Origin: Arctopsyche grandis
Taxonomy: Eukaryota; Arthropoda; Insecta; Trichoptera; Hydropsychidae
DNA length: 64,000 nt
Direction: 5' to 3'
Assembly: GCF_051622035.1 (NCBI RefSeq)
Contig: NC_135360.1
Location: forward strand, 3,469,501 to 3,533,500
Shown here one piece after another: positions 31,197 to 43,186 of this stretch (positions are counted from its first letter, which is position 1; each line of letters starts with the position of its first letter). The notes beneath the pieces are model-generated. The model was not told where the DNA came from, did no database searches, and was given only the letters and a program-made list of their open reading frames with translations. The position numbers and the translations under genes were made by a program.

Positions 31197-33023
31197 TCAG
31201 TCGAAAATGCACACGAAAGCTCTTAGCAAACTTTCGCCGAAACAAGAACAACTACATTCACTTTTCTTCTCGTCTAATTTACCATCGACTTTATCCACCT
31301 GTTGCTTCACACAGCACAGACTCTTCTTTTTAGACTTCTTCTTCTTCTTCTTCTTCTTATTGGACTCTATCGTTTCAGTATTCTCTAAATCTTTCAAAAC
31401 TAGCCTCTTCTTCTCGGAACGTTCGCTCAGCGGCACCGGTTGCATTTGAAAGTTTATCATGCGCGGCGTGGAGAACCTCTGCAGCATCATCTCCTGCTCC
31501 AACGAGAACTTAATCGCCTTATCGTTCCGCATACGAGCTAAAATCATCCTGCACTCGGTGAGATCTAGCAATTCGCTGGCTTGCGGTCCGGCCGTGAATT
31601 CATTCTCTGTCATCAACAAATACCGTACCGTATAACTGAGCTGTCCCAAAACTTGTCTTCTATTCGCAGAAGTCAACTCTTTCTTATTTCGCTTACATTC
31701 GCTCTTACACCATCGACTCAACGCGTGGAAGAGTTCCATTTCACTGGTCACATAGATACTGTCCCGTTGAGCTATTATGGACATGTCGTCGTAGCTCAAC
31801 TCTTCGATGCGCTCCTGCTGCAGGACTTCGTCGGCATTGTCGTCGATGAAGATGAGACAGTTGTGAAGGAGTGAGTCGCAAGTTTCAGTCATGGTTTCTT
31901 CGGCCCGGGACTCGTTGTACGAGTTGTCTATTGCGTACAATGGTGGTGCCGTCGGTACTCCAGGTGGTGGGACGCGACTACAGAAGAAACGCAAGTCTTG
32001 GAAGATTTCAAGGACTGTCGTCGAGCTCAAGTTCAGGTCCAGGTAGCTCACACACTCTCTGACTAGGCCTGGGCATATATATTTGTGGGCAGCTTCTAGT
32101 GTAGCTCGAGCCGTCGCTACCGAAGGTAATGAAGCTGGCTGTCCATATAAGTATCTGTAATTTGAAAATAAAATATGAGTGAAGAAATATTATTCTCTTA
32201 TCAAAATACAAAAGAGAAACTACATATGTATGAACAAGAAGGTAATACCAGTGTTGATGAAATAAACTCACAATTAAAGTTACTACATACTCTTAATTCA
32301 CCGACGATTTCATATCCAGTTTTTTCTTTAGATTTTCATTTGTTAGGACATGCAGAGGCATCTATACTAATTGTTAAGAATTTGAAAACAATTTAATTTC
32401 AATGAAAAAATAGTCTTCAATTATTTTAAAAGTGTTGATCAATAGAAAGTATAGATTAAATAGAAATATGATAAATTATAAACGTATATATGTATGTATA
32501 TTTATTAAACTAAAAATCATTTGACTTTCTAAAGTAATTCTACACATATAAGAAACGTTCAAGCTATATACAAAAACAACAACTTTATGTTGTACTCGTC
32601 TATTTAAAGTTAACTAAATGTTGTAAATCCACATTGAGTTGAATATTTATTTGTCTACAAGTTTCAATTTAGCAAAAATGAATAAGATTCCATATCAATA
32701 GCGTAAATACAAACAAAACACATCCAACTAGTTATTACATATTAAAAAAAAAACCTCATCAACTGTCCGAAGGCACGCTTATCCACGTCTCTGACGTAGA
32801 TAACATCCTCTCCGTTGGACAGTGGCCCACACAGCATCGCCCTGAAGACCTGATTGGCCGCAGCCAGCACCGCCCTGTGCCCTGGAAACCTCCAAGTGTC
32901 ACTGTCCAGCCCAGCAACGAACGTGACATCACTGCCCTGCTCGCTGTCATACAATTCAGCTTCCTCACCGGATATTGCATTCTGTGGCTCGGTGACAACG
33001 GTCATATTGCATTCATTACACAT
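31197..33023 (-). CDS. BTB-BACK domain protein, two exons, 408 aa
   Basis: Exon 33023-32755 joins exon 32154-31197 (R90 is split AG|A; donor is the weak GATGAG|GTTTTT, acceptor AATTACAG). The BTB/POZ domain spans about residues 28-130: SDVTFVAG, WRFPGHRAVLAAANQVFRAML, DVDKRAFGQLMRYLYGQ, LEAAHKYICPGLVRECVSYL. A BACK domain spans about 180-295: CDSLLHNCLIFIDDNADEVL, SIIAQRDSIYVTSEMELFHAL, SRWCKSECKR. It ends in a run of lysines (356-367) and a Cys-rich tail with CSCSC. BTB-BACK proteins commonly act as Cullin-3 adaptors; no kelch domain follows. It resembles BTBD1/2/3/6-type proteins, but the orthologue is not certain. Confidence 0.85.
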
Positions 33024-33827
33024 TTGATTTGGTTATTTTTTCTTCTTTATATTAAATCAAAACACAGTCTAGAGATTACATGTATCATTTGAATTTTCTA
33101 ATGTGTATATTTTTTATTAATTAATTGTGCTAGTTGTTCAGTCAGCGGCGGCCCGACGGATTCATCCTCACCTGGAAAGATTAAAACAAACAACGTTTAG
33201 TTCATATCTTCATGCAATTGTGCAATTAAATTGTCGAAACAATGCATATTCCACTTTGGATTTTAGCGACGGCTTAATAATTGGATGCGTAAGAGTGTTT
33301 ATCTTGTTCGGAAGAAGCAAACGTGTTACCGGAGCAAACAAAGCGTCGCTTAACTTGAGAGAACACCGATTGCTTTCAAATAGCACTTACTGAAATAGTG
33401 CTAACAATGTTTAAAGATCTACTATTTGAATCGTTAATATGCACGATAATGCGTTTTGAGTAAATGTTTGCTCTGAGGAGGCTTTTTCAGTCGCCATCAG
33501 ATAAGCTCGTTCTGGGGATTATAAAATTAATACGTATTTGATCAAGTTTATTGCAGCTTGTGAAAACAATGAGCCATTATAGCCGAATCGGATTCTATTG
33601 CAACGGCGATTATAATAATAATCCAACTTAAAAGCTTCGATTTGCATCAAGTGGCAGTTTCGCATGACATATCTTCTTATAATTAATCTGTTTATACGTG
33701 CAAATAATAGGCTGTAGCCTAATTTGTACGTATAAACAGATTAGATGAGGGTTGACGAGATGGAAATACATATTGAATACTTCAGAATAAACAGATGAAA
33801 AATTAATGGATATTGTATAGTAAGTAT
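33024..33827. promoter_or_regulatory. Upstream of the BTB gene, with a 60-bp hairpin
   Basis: Probable promoter and 5' UTR of the BTB gene. At about 33688-33749 an inverted repeat (AATCTGTTTATACGT ... ACGTATAAACAGATT) folds into a hairpin with arms of about 28 bp around GGCTGTAGCC. It may be a tiny MITE. No coding frame is supported. Confidence 0.4.
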
Positions 33828-33835
33828 AATATCTA

Positions 33836-34326
33836 ACCGTTTGCCCGCGGCCTTTTTCTATGGAAGCTTTGGGCGACAAGTCTGTAGCGCGGCTGTCTTC
33901 CATAGAATTTCTGAACTTTGCACGGGATTTTGAGCCTTATATGCGCCTATTTAAACTGTTTTAAGGTTCAAAATTGGTTGAATATATTACTGAGAGTTGA
34001 ATGCCATCTATTCAATTTGCTTAAAATGAATATATACCAGTCAAAATTAGTTTTTTGTGGAACCATACTAAAACCTCGTTTATGTGACGTCACGTCTGTT
34101 GAACAATGGCGACTATACGTCTCAATTGTACGAAGAATGATTATTTGACAATTAAGCCAAAACTACGAGATATATTATGTATTTTATTGTTTAAAATAAT
34201 ACTTTACGTGTTAATTAACACATCTGGTTACTTGAGTAAATATTAAAATCTGTATTTAAGGTCGAAAACTCGATTGCCAAATTCGCGAAAAAGGTTCGCT
34301 ATATTTATTGCCGCGGGCAAAAGGCT
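33836..34326. mobile_element. TIR element with 8-10-bp TSD
   Basis: The ends ACCGTTTGCCCGCGG and CCGCGGGCAAAAGGCT are inverted. AATATCTA (extendable to AATATCTAAC) repeats on both sides at 33828 and 34327. The interior of about 460 bp is non-coding. An 8-bp size suggests hAT-like; 9-10 bp would suggest Mutator-like. Confidence 0.65.
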
Positions 34327-34388
34327 AATATCTAACAGTAATCGTAAATCATTGTTCATAGTTATTATTTTTTTTATTTTTTACATAT

Positions 34389-34500
34389 GTAGATATATAC
34401 CAGGAAGGCCTAACAGGTAGACAGACTCCAATGCGCCTTTCTAGGCAATTAATTACAAACATTGCAGCTTTTTTATTTCATAAATTGCTGTATTTCGATA
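34389..34500 (-). mobile_element. SINE/LINE 3' tail remnant, class A
   Basis: On the minus strand the tail reads GGCGCATTGGAGTC then CTACCTGTTAGGCCTTCCTGG, the class A loop and 3' stem arm. The 5' arm has drifted (CCTAGAAAGG). Confidence 0.6.
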
Positions 34501-34504
34501 GGCT

Positions 34505-35997
34505 GAGGAACACGAAATTAATAATTAATTAATTAATTGATTAGTCCATTGAGACATATTATATGGATTTAGACTTGTACATAAACTTTTACATATTGAT
34601 AATTATATTTACCGATCCCGTTATTCTCTTCTCTATATTTTATATCTACATTTCTTACTTTATTTTTTACTGTATTTTCCACCATATTTTTTACTATATT
34701 TTCACTTTTATTAATAATAATTATTTGAATATAAATATTATTATCAAAGAATATACACTAACTAATTCCATATTTTATTTTACTAATACTTATTTCAATT
34801 CAATTGCTATCATCAATAATTGTTGTTTGATAATTGATTCTATATCTTCATTTATAATTACATATACTTGTACATGCAATTACATTTTTTACTGTAATTT
34901 CTTCCATACTTTTTGCTCTATTTATAACTATAGTTTCACTTCTATTATTGAATATTGTCTTAATATTAACATTATTGTTAAAGAATATAAACTGGTTAAT
35001 TCCATATTTCACTTTGTTAATATATGTTCAGATTCATTTACTACCATCAATGATTATTATTTGAACAATAGTTCTATATCTTTGTTTATAATTATTGATG
35101 CATGTTCATTTGTATACATATGTCTATGCTTACCTACGCATGTAGGCTTATACGTCTATCTTTACGCACTCTATCAATTCTGCCCATATATTATGGTTTT
35201 TGTTTTCATTATTAATTATTGGTTCTTTCTTATATTTCTAAACGCACTTTATTTTCAATTCTATCGTCAATTGTCATCTAAATCATTGTTTATTATTATA
35301 TTATGAACAAATACTTGCCAAAAAACTATATAATTCGCTTTATTAATTTTATTTTAACTCAATTGGTATCACGAGTGATGGTTTGCTCGGTAATTCCGTA
35401 TCGCTTCTATGGATGCAAGTATGTATGTGTATATTTATATTCATATACACATAACTGCTGATATTTATGCTTCTGGATATCTACACGTCTATCACTACGT
35501 ACTCATCAATTGCCAATTCTATTTACGTTTTACAATTTATCTTATTTTTATTACATTGCTATATTTTATTCTGTGTACTTTCCATGTTCCTTATTTCCAT
35601 GTGCTTTATTTTCCTACTCTATTAATACGTTTCATTTTTAATGAAAATTTACGATTGTGATTATGAATTTTTATTTTGATGTATTTATTTTGTCTTTTTG
35701 TTTTTTGTTATATATTATATTTTTTTTATTATTTCATAATTTTTATCATATTATTATTCTTATCATTTTGATATTTTTATTATACTGTTATTTCTATTTT
35801 TTTTCTTTTTTTGTTTTCTTTAACTATCTTACTCTATTATCATTTTTGTTTCTTATTTTAAATGTTTGAGCTTTTCTTTTTTTTTACCTATATGTGAAAA
35901 TTATTAATGGTTTACTTAACATAATTATATTTTTTTTACTATCAATCTATTTAACTTAATAAACTGTAAATTTTCCAAATAAATAAATAAATAAATA
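34505..35997 (+). repeat. T-rich, G-poor tract with long open frames, ending in (AAAT)n
   Basis: About 1.5 kb very rich in T and poor in G on the plus strand, ending in a run of AAATAAAT at about 35977-35996 like a retroposon tail. It holds open frames at 34563-35306 (247 codons), 35409-35660 and 35657-35869, built of F, I, Y, N, S and C. The first contains a diverged duplication of about 225 bp: YLNINIIIKEYTLTNSIFYF versus CLNINIIVKEYKLVNSIFHF. No domain is recognisable. It could be a LINE 3' UTR, since the UTR near 48890-49060 has a similar bias, or a decayed foreign piece. Confidence 0.4.
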
Positions 35998-36004
35998 TTG
36001 TACA

Positions 36005-36175
36005 TAAATCAAATTCAGATATTTGTGACAGCTGGTAGGATGATTTTTGCCAATTTGAGAAACCGTTTTAACAATAAAAATCGGATAAATTGGCAAACTC
36101 TGATAAGAAATGATCGACAAACAGTCAAGTTTGACCAGCAGTATTAAACATTAGCACGGGATCGAACCCGACTCC
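36005..36175 (-). mobile_element. SINE fragment
   Basis: Minus-strand SINE: head with B box GGTTCGATCCCGTGC, then body AACTGTTTGTCGATCATTTC and CCGATTTTTATTGTTAAAAC. The tail is missing. Confidence 0.65.
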
Positions 36176-36258
36176 TATTTCAGTTCCAACTTCAGTTATT
36201 AATACGATTACGACGACAATTTTATATACATATATGTATATATATAATATGGTAAACG

Positions 36259-36360
36259 GGTTACATCCCAAATGTGAATCGCTACCAGGATAACCGCCGC
36301 TACGAAAATCGCGCACGCGGGTCTCCTGTCGCACGAAAATTCGTCGCACATTTGGGAACC
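36259..36360. mobile_element. Short MITE, about 100 bp
   Basis: The ends GGTTACATCCCAAATGTG and CGCACATTTGGGAACC are inverted with a small offset. The interior is GC-rich (CGCGCACGCGGGTCTCCTG). It is flanked by a looser inverted pair TTTCAGTTCC / GGAACTGAAA. Confidence 0.5.
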
Positions 36361-36553
36361 GGAACTGAAATTGGAATCAGAATCGAAATCGATATTATAA
36401 ATTAATTAAATCTAAAAAAAAAAATAGTTTTTTTGGAATCTCCACACTTGTCGATGCATTTGCCGCATACAAATATACAAACATCCCGTCCTTTTTTATA
36501 TACTCTTATGTTTACATTAGCAATAGTGAAGACTTGGAACTATGTACTCTGTA

Positions 36554-36913
36554 CGATGCGGTGCAAACGATCGACAAGCGCCAGACAGACTGAAGCACAG
36601 ATTAACGACACGTGTACCTTATGCGTGCGCACTGCTCGCACTTACACTAAGCGAAATCTACCCGAAGTCCCGACATACACCTACCCTGTATACGTACTGT
36701 GCTTCTGATACTTTATTTCCGAATTTTGCCTTATTAAACTCACCAGAAAGATCCAACTCAATTTTAATAATTGCATCTGTGCACATCGAAAGGTTACTCG
36801 TCATCTGATGTGCAATCTATCATTCGTGAAATCGAGCATTGCGTTTAAAGCAGCCACCCAGTTAATCTGTGGTTCAGTCTGTCTGGCGCTTGTCGATCGT
36901 TTGCACCAAACCC
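36554..36913. mobile_element. MITE, GGTGCAAACGATCGACAAGC family, copy 2
   Basis: Second copy of the element at 22878, 360 bp, with the same inverted ends and a perfect 8-bp duplication ACTCTGTA (36546-36553, 36914-36921). It carries about 50 bp more internal sequence than copy 1 (around 36672-36720). Confidence 0.85.
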
Positions 36914-36921
36914 ACTCTGTA

Positions 36922-38504
36922 ATGTCACTATGGCAAGATTGAAATAAATAAATTACGATATTACTGATGTCAAAAAGTTACGAACTGGTTCCATTGGATT
37001 GAGCTTCGTAATGATTTTAAACGCAATTCTTTCACGTAGCGTATCATTTACGAGCGTTGTTAATGCGTTAAAGCGATTTTTAAATTCAAAACTTGAGAGA
37101 GAATACAATTTTGGGTCACAACAAACGTTGTCACGCACACGTGCACTTTATTAGGCACTTGACTACTCGTTTTCCATTACTTAATGTAAACGGGATTGAT
37201 TATTTATTATTATTGTGTGTCCGAAAAAAAGTGATAGTCATCCTTGGGGTACCTTTACAAATACGATTTGACCGCTATGACTCATATAAATGATTGTACA
37301 CGTGCCTGTACAAGTGTATAGACATTGCCACAGTTACAGATGTACCGGTGAATGTTATTATGGACAAAAGAATGGCACCATCGTGCGTTTTTTTTTTAAT
37401 TCAGTGTCAAGAGGTATCTGAAGATGAACTTGATTGTAAATCTAAAGGGGAGACTAAAGATTATCTTGAATCTAAGAAAAGGGGAGGAGCATCTTGAATC
37501 TCCTGAAAAGGGACTTCAGTGCTATGCACAAGTACTCCCTCAAGCTCATAGAAGAAGAAAACCAATTCCTGAATCTAGCCACCGTTTCCAGGTGAACTCC
37601 TGGATCTGCAGAACCATTCCTCGGCTTGTACATATGTACTTATTTTGTAATAATATATGTGGGACGATCTTGACCCAGGGTAGAAAGAAGTAGAACATCT
37701 CAATGTGCCAAAGGTTTCAGTAGAATCCGATGCCTAAGTGGCAGGTAATGGAAGTTTGAAATCCTATCACAATCTCCTTTCCTTTGATATCAAAGATTAC
37801 AACTGCTTATTTGAACAATATTTGTATTTGTATTCTAAAAAAAACATGATATGAACTAAGCCATATGTGCTTTAAGGGCTTTTAGAGTAGAATTAAGTTT
37901 CAGCTAACAATTCAAATCAACCCTTTTCTCTCGGATTTTTAAGAAATTAAATTAAACATTGAGACCGGTCAAAATTAAAATAATTTTAATGAATTTTATT
38001 TCTAAAAAAATAGGTCGAATTAGGTTTGCCAACTGGAAAGTAAAGAAAGAGGAAATTTCTCAAAAATATTTAATTTTATTGAAAAATCACAATAATCACT
38101 CGACATTAAGAACTAGGTATGTAGTTCAAAATTTTTAGAAAAGCGGTCGCCTCCTTTCAAACCTCACAGGTCCACTGTTCATAATTTTAAATTCCACGGA
38201 TCACTTAATGTCAGCTTAATTTAGTAAAAACTCAAACCTCCAAAAATTATGGACAGAAAATAATATGTACATACATATGTATATACTTAGTGTAAAATTA
38301 ATAATTTTTTTTTACTAATTCTTGAAATGTCATTACATATTTGTTGGTTCATTCACTTTTACTTTACCATTAGAAAAATGTAATACGTTCAGAAACTTTT
38401 TTTTACAAAACATTTTGGCGTGAATTATAAATTAAATTAACCATACATTAAAAGTAATCAATAAAAAGCGTAGATTATTGGATATTATTTTTACATATTT
38501 TTCT
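36922..38504. other. Intergenic, no supported gene
   Basis: Open frames at 37093-37693 were read; none shows a domain, splice structure or biased composition. The 36433-36540 flank (CTCCACACTTGTCGATGC) is similar to 58085-58120 and is part of a dispersed repeat. The rest looks like unique AT-rich DNA. Confidence 0.4.
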
Positions 38505-38636
38505 GGTAATCTGCGCTCATCATTATTTTCCTAATTTGAATGTGATGTATGAGGGGAATTTTACATTTGGGCCTCGCAGGGATGTTTTGTATTTGTAGCT
38601 TGTTCTTATTTATCGGAACAGGCTGCAGGTGCAAGC
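38505..38636 (+). mobile_element. LINE 3' UTR fragment
   Basis: Matches the 3' UTR of the LINE at 48561: TCTGGTAATCTGCGCTCATC, TTTGGGCCTCGCAGGGATGT, TTTGTATTTGTAGCTTG. Another copy is on the minus strand at 53795-53870. It ends at the hAT-like tip at 38636. Confidence 0.65.
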
Positions 38637-38760
38637 AGTGGCGGACTGGGACTGAAATTAGTGCATGCCAGGAGTCAAAGGGGGCCCACCCAGGGTTAAA
38701 AAAAATTGTGTCCCCCCCCCCCCCATATAACAAAATTTTCTTCTTTCCATCACACTAAAA
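38636..38760. mobile_element. hAT-like end inserted in a LINE fragment
   Basis: The tip CAGTGGCGGACTGGG is of the hAT CAGTGGCG type and lies directly in LINE sequence. It is followed by GGGGGCCCACCCAGGG and a poly-C run at about 38712-38724. The opposite end was not identified, so this is a partial call. Confidence 0.4.
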
Positions 38761-39575
38761 ATCAAGGGTAAAAAAAAAATTTTCAAAAATGGGAGTAAAC
38801 AAATTTAAGTACAAGAAAAATGGCAAAAGCAAAATAGATCCATAAATTACATTGTATATTTCTTTTTAACCCTTGTCCTAGGTAAATAGAATGCATCATA
38901 AAAAAAATGCGGCATAAAAGCGGCTTTTACTTTCGGTAGAAAACAATCAGGGACGTCATTTCAGCTGTTTCTTGGAGGGCGCAGGCAAAGATTGGTCAAA
39001 TTGTTTTTTTTTTTCAAAAAATCTTTTTTATATCGGAATAAAAATGGAAAATATTCTTTGCATACACCTTATTGAGTTATAAAATATGAAAAAAATAAGC
39101 TTATTTTTAATAAAATAATTATAAAAAAATATTATGAAAAAAGAGAAAAAAGCGCCGCAGGTGAAAATTTTTTTCCACAAATCTTCACATGGTCAACAAA
39201 AATCGATCATCAAACTGAGTCACTAAAAAACTATCAATTAAATTAATTTCTACCGACTGTCTTTTCACTTTATCTATGTACATATGTACATCCATACATA
39301 CGTATGTACGTAATAACAATAGATAAAGTTTTGTGATCATGCGAAAATCGGGATTTTAGGGAGGGGGCCCCTATCCTATATTTCTATATACATGGATGTG
39401 TCGAGATTACGAATAGATTTTATATTCGGAAACTGTTTAAAATTGTGTATTTAAATCTTACTATATCGTCAAAGTATAATCAAATGTTATTTTGAAAGTA
39501 TGAAGTAAATTTAAATCGCTGGTTGATGATGAATCGTCCTATCAAAATTGTTTTAAGCAATTTATTGTGTTAATG
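38761..39575. other. Intergenic repeat debris
   Basis: Contains GTTTTGTGATCATGCGAAAATC (39330), which also occurs inverted at 53690. It is therefore a fragment of the dispersed repeat described at 53150-53760. No gene. Confidence 0.35.
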
Positions 39576-39760
39576 TGCGCGCGCAGAATACGGGAGAAAA
39601 AGCATGTTCCTCTTGTTCCTGTTGTATCCTGCTCGCGCAAATTAAGTGAGTATGTACGTGAGTATATACCGTTTACCATGCACCATTTTTTTTTGATCTT
39701 TCGACTTAAGATCTTTCGATTTTCGATCTTTGCCTTCCGATATTTGCGTTTTCTGTAATT
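39576..39760. mobile_element. MITE family A, partial copy
   Basis: The internal GCGCGCAGAATACGGGAG block followed by the right arm, with the middle shortened and the outer 30 bp missing (ends at TATTTGCGTTTTC). Confidence 0.75.
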
Positions 39761-39779
39761 TAACATTCTGTCAAATCAC

Positions 39780-40754
39780 GTAGACCCCTTTAATAGATAT
39801 TTAAATAACGCGCTCGTTAATTTTTTAATAAACCTTACAATCAGGCAATTCGAACGCTCGAAATTAAATTAATGCTTATTTTATTACAAAAAAATCGTAA
39901 ATGCTTATTTAATCATTGCGAAATATTTAAAAGTCGCCTAAATAAAAAAAGAAAACATTTTTAACATATTTGACAAAGGAGAGAGAACAATAGAATTGTG
40001 TCAAAAAAAGTGGACATGTTCTCTTGAAAAGATACCTGTTGGAAACCCTACTTAAAATAGAACAAAAATGCCATTTTATTTCAATAAATAAAATGTTGAA
40101 TCGGGAGTGTCATCCGAGTTGTACCAATCCATCTTTGGGGAGCCTTGTTGTACATCTATGAGTGGAGAGGGTTAGACATGAATTGGAGGCCAAGGGAGAT
40201 AAGACGCATCCCAATATCGATACGTGTTATCAAAATTAGACATAAAGGTCGTTATTGTGGTGCGTCGAAGGAAGAAGCATCCAATTTTATGTATGTATCT
40301 AAACCGTTGAACCATCGAGGAAGTACGGTGCGATGAATCAGAAGCATAAATCGGCGGTGGTAAAACGAGAAAACACAGGAAAATGTTCAATATTGTACGA
40401 AAACGGAATTAATTAAGCATAATTGCGAGTGCGCTGCGTGGTCAAGCAGTAACCGACCGTAAAATTGAATATATCGACAGCCTTGGGTGGGTGCATTCGC
40501 GAGAACGGGACCACGACCTCGTTTGCTCACCTAATCGTTATTTAACTTATGTTAAATTTCTTAAAAATAGCATAAAAATCAACAGTCATGATCAGCATGA
40601 TCGATGACGTCACACCGCGACGATTACACAGGTCATTGTAATTGTTTTTCGATCGATGGAACTTTTCGCTAGAACAGGGGGTGATGGAACTTGGAGTCAC
40701 AAACACCCAAGCCTGACTTTACTCTTATTATACTCGGAGTAAATTATTTTCAAT
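39780..40754. other. Intergenic, no supported gene
   Basis: An open frame at 40145-40336 has no recognisable domain. No repeat end could be assigned. Confidence 0.35.
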
Positions 40755-40845
40755 CGCGGTCAGCTCACGGGATCGAACCCGTCGACCCCTCGGTGCTTAT
40801 TATCAACGCAACCATCGAGCCATGCTGCTGGCTAATTATGTACAT
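40755..40845 (-). mobile_element. SINE head fragment
   Basis: Minus-strand tRNA-like head: AGCCAGCAGCATGGCTCGATGG through B box GGGTTCGATCCCGTGAG. Only the head remains. Confidence 0.65.
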
Positions 40846-40887
40846 ATATTCTCTCAAGGTCAGTAGTTAATAAACGGCTCAAAAACC

Positions 40888-41266
40888 CGGGACCGAAAGT
40901 GAAACGCCCGAAAACGCAAATATCGGAAGACAAAGATCAAAAATCGAAAGATCTCAAGTCGAAAGATCAAAAAAAAGGGTGCATGGTAAACGGTACTATG
41001 TATATATAATATATATGAGTGGCATGCGGTGAAATTATCTCTATTTTTGTCATACAGCCTTGTTTAATGTGCGCGCGCAGAATACGGGAGGAAAAGCCTG
41101 TTGCTCTTGTTCCCGTTGTATCCTGCTCGCGCAAATTCAGTGAGTATGTACGACGGGGGCAGAGACCCTTTTTTTATCTTTCGACTTAAGATCTTTCGAT
41201 TTTCGATCTTTGCCTTCCGATATTTGCGTTTTCGGGCGTGTCACTTTCGGTCCCGTGAGGTAGACC
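40888..41266. mobile_element. MITE family A, near full copy
   Basis: 379 bp with both arms and the complete centre. CTCAAAAACC sits on both sides (40878-40887, 41267-41276). The left tip lacks the outermost GGTCTACCTCA present on the right, yet the direct repeat touches it. Confidence 0.8.
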
Positions 41267-41276
41267 CTCAAAAACC

Positions 41277-42424
41277 ACACGGTTGTAATAAAAATAGCAC
41301 ATTTAAAAAATTAATACAGAATATTTGAAGAACTGGAGCATTTACTTCATTTAGACACATCTTCACTTCTTTGTATATAAATATATATTTATATATTTAT
41401 ATATCTTTGTATATAAATATATATCTATATATTTATATATCTTTGTATATAAATATATATTTAAAAAATTTTACATTTCATTATTTTTAAAAATAAATTA
41501 CAGTTTAAAAATTGGAACCACGAAATTTGGTATAATACCTCACGCAGGCACGCACATTTTTTAGGGGCGATCCAGGCTAGGGGTACACATACATATTTGG
41601 GACTGGTTTAAATAATAGCATCAGGGCTGTTATTTAAATATATTATTTAACTTAAATATATTATTTATACTATTATTTAATTGTATAAGGTGAACTAGTA
41701 GTAAACAATTTGTCCTTTTTGGTAGGTGCACATTCTGAAAATGACGATGAGACCTATTAAAAATTTTATTTTTGTTTGAATATTTATCTAGGAGCGATCC
41801 GGACCAACTGGATCTTACTGCACTTTGACTTGGACTGTAGATTTTTATTTTTATATTCACCCGCAATATCGGGTCACTTTTTTCTAATAAATGGCCAGCA
41901 ACTTTATAGAATTTAAAAAAATAGCCCTGCTAGGCTAGAACCTGAAACATGCTAAATTTATTGATGAACCTTGACCAATGTTCATTTTGAACAGTAGGCC
42001 GACGAGAACTGCATGATTCTCGTTCGAGAAAAGCGACAGGAACGGGGAATTGACAATGGTGTAAATTGAGTGGGTCACAGGTCAAAGTGTTCGTCCGGGT
42101 TAAATGTCAATTCACCCGTTGACCAACACGCAAATTATGTATCAACAAAGTTCCGTGAAAGCTGTCACAACATTTGCGACTCGTTATAAAGGGATAAACT
42201 AATAAAAACCATGAATTTTCAGCTGATACGAGACAGATTAATGTCGTGGATGGGTGATTATCAGCAGCAGGAGAAGTATTGAAATAAATAGGGAGTAGTT
42301 CAGTCAGAAAATAAAAATGGTCGGCACTGACCTATGGACGTAAATTCTGGATCCTAACAGAAAGTTTCAGAGTTCAAGCAACAGAGATAAGTTGTTTTTA
42401 ATTTTGAGTTTTGGGCGACGCTAG
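41277..42424. other. Intergenic, with a local AT tandem repeat
   Basis: A 46-bp AT-rich unit (TTTGTATATAAATATATATT) repeats about 2.5 times at 41370-41465. No gene is supported elsewhere. Confidence 0.45.
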
Positions 42425-42443
42425 ATCTACTAACTCACTTAAG

Positions 42444-42760
42444 GGTGACACGACAACTCGTTCACAGATTTTCCGTAAACCGAGGATGCGCTCCAGGCAT
42501 TACGTATACGGCCATCTCTTTCTCACCCCGTCTGATCACTAAGATATCGTTTACTATGCCATTACGTATGCAGCCATCTCTTTCACAGACCGTCTGTTCA
42601 CCGACAACAGACGGTCTGTGAAAGAGATGGCTGCATACGTAATGGCATAGTAAACGAGATCTTGGTGAACAGACGGGGTGAGAAAGAGATGGCCGTATAC
42701 GTAATGCCTGGAGCGCATCCTCGGTTTACGGAAAATCTGTAAACGAGTTGTCAGGTAACC
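42444..42760. mobile_element. 317-bp near-perfect palindrome flanked by 19-bp direct repeats
   Basis: Two arms of about 155 bp around a centre at about 42603 (GTCTGTTCACCGACAACAGAC) differ at only a handful of sites. Each arm contains two diverged copies of one module: GCATTACGTATACGGCCATC and CCATTACGTATGCAGCCATC, each followed by TCTTTC and CCGTCTG. The outer tip is GGTKACMYGACAACTCGTT. ATCTACTAACTCACTTAAG (42425-42443) and ATCTACTAACTTACTTAAG (42761-42779) flank it. Non-coding. Confidence 0.85.
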
Positions 42761-42779
42761 ATCTACTAACTTACTTAAG

Positions 42780-43177
42780 CTAACAACACTATCTCCAAAG
42801 TAGGTACCAGGTAAGTAGTCGGAAGACAAGAGTTTAATATGTGAAAAGCATTCAATTGGGAGCACGTCCCAAAACAAGAAGAGTTCGTTTGACAGAACCG
42901 ACAATAAAAGGTGTTAGAATTAAAACACAATTGTGGTAAGGTAAATTAAGAAAATATGTCTTTATAACCAAAACTGTGTATTAACCGAGGTGCAGTTAGC
43001 TAAATACAAGGTACTTACTGAAACCATTAAGTACCTAGTAACGGATTCACAAATCTTGTATATTGAGGGATTTTAGTTGAGCTGGTTTTCAGGATGCTTG
43101 AAAAAAAGACTCAAAAAAGGGTAGATTGAGCCAATTCTTCGCAGATGACCAAGAATGAGTTGGCATGGTGAGCTTAA
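42780..43177. other. Intergenic, nothing recognised
   Basis: No gene, repeat end or RNA could be supported here. Confidence 0.4.
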
Positions 43178-43186
43178 ATTACAAAA

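Noticed and set aside
37093-37693. Three short overlapping frames
   Set aside because: No motif, no splice structure, no repeat support.
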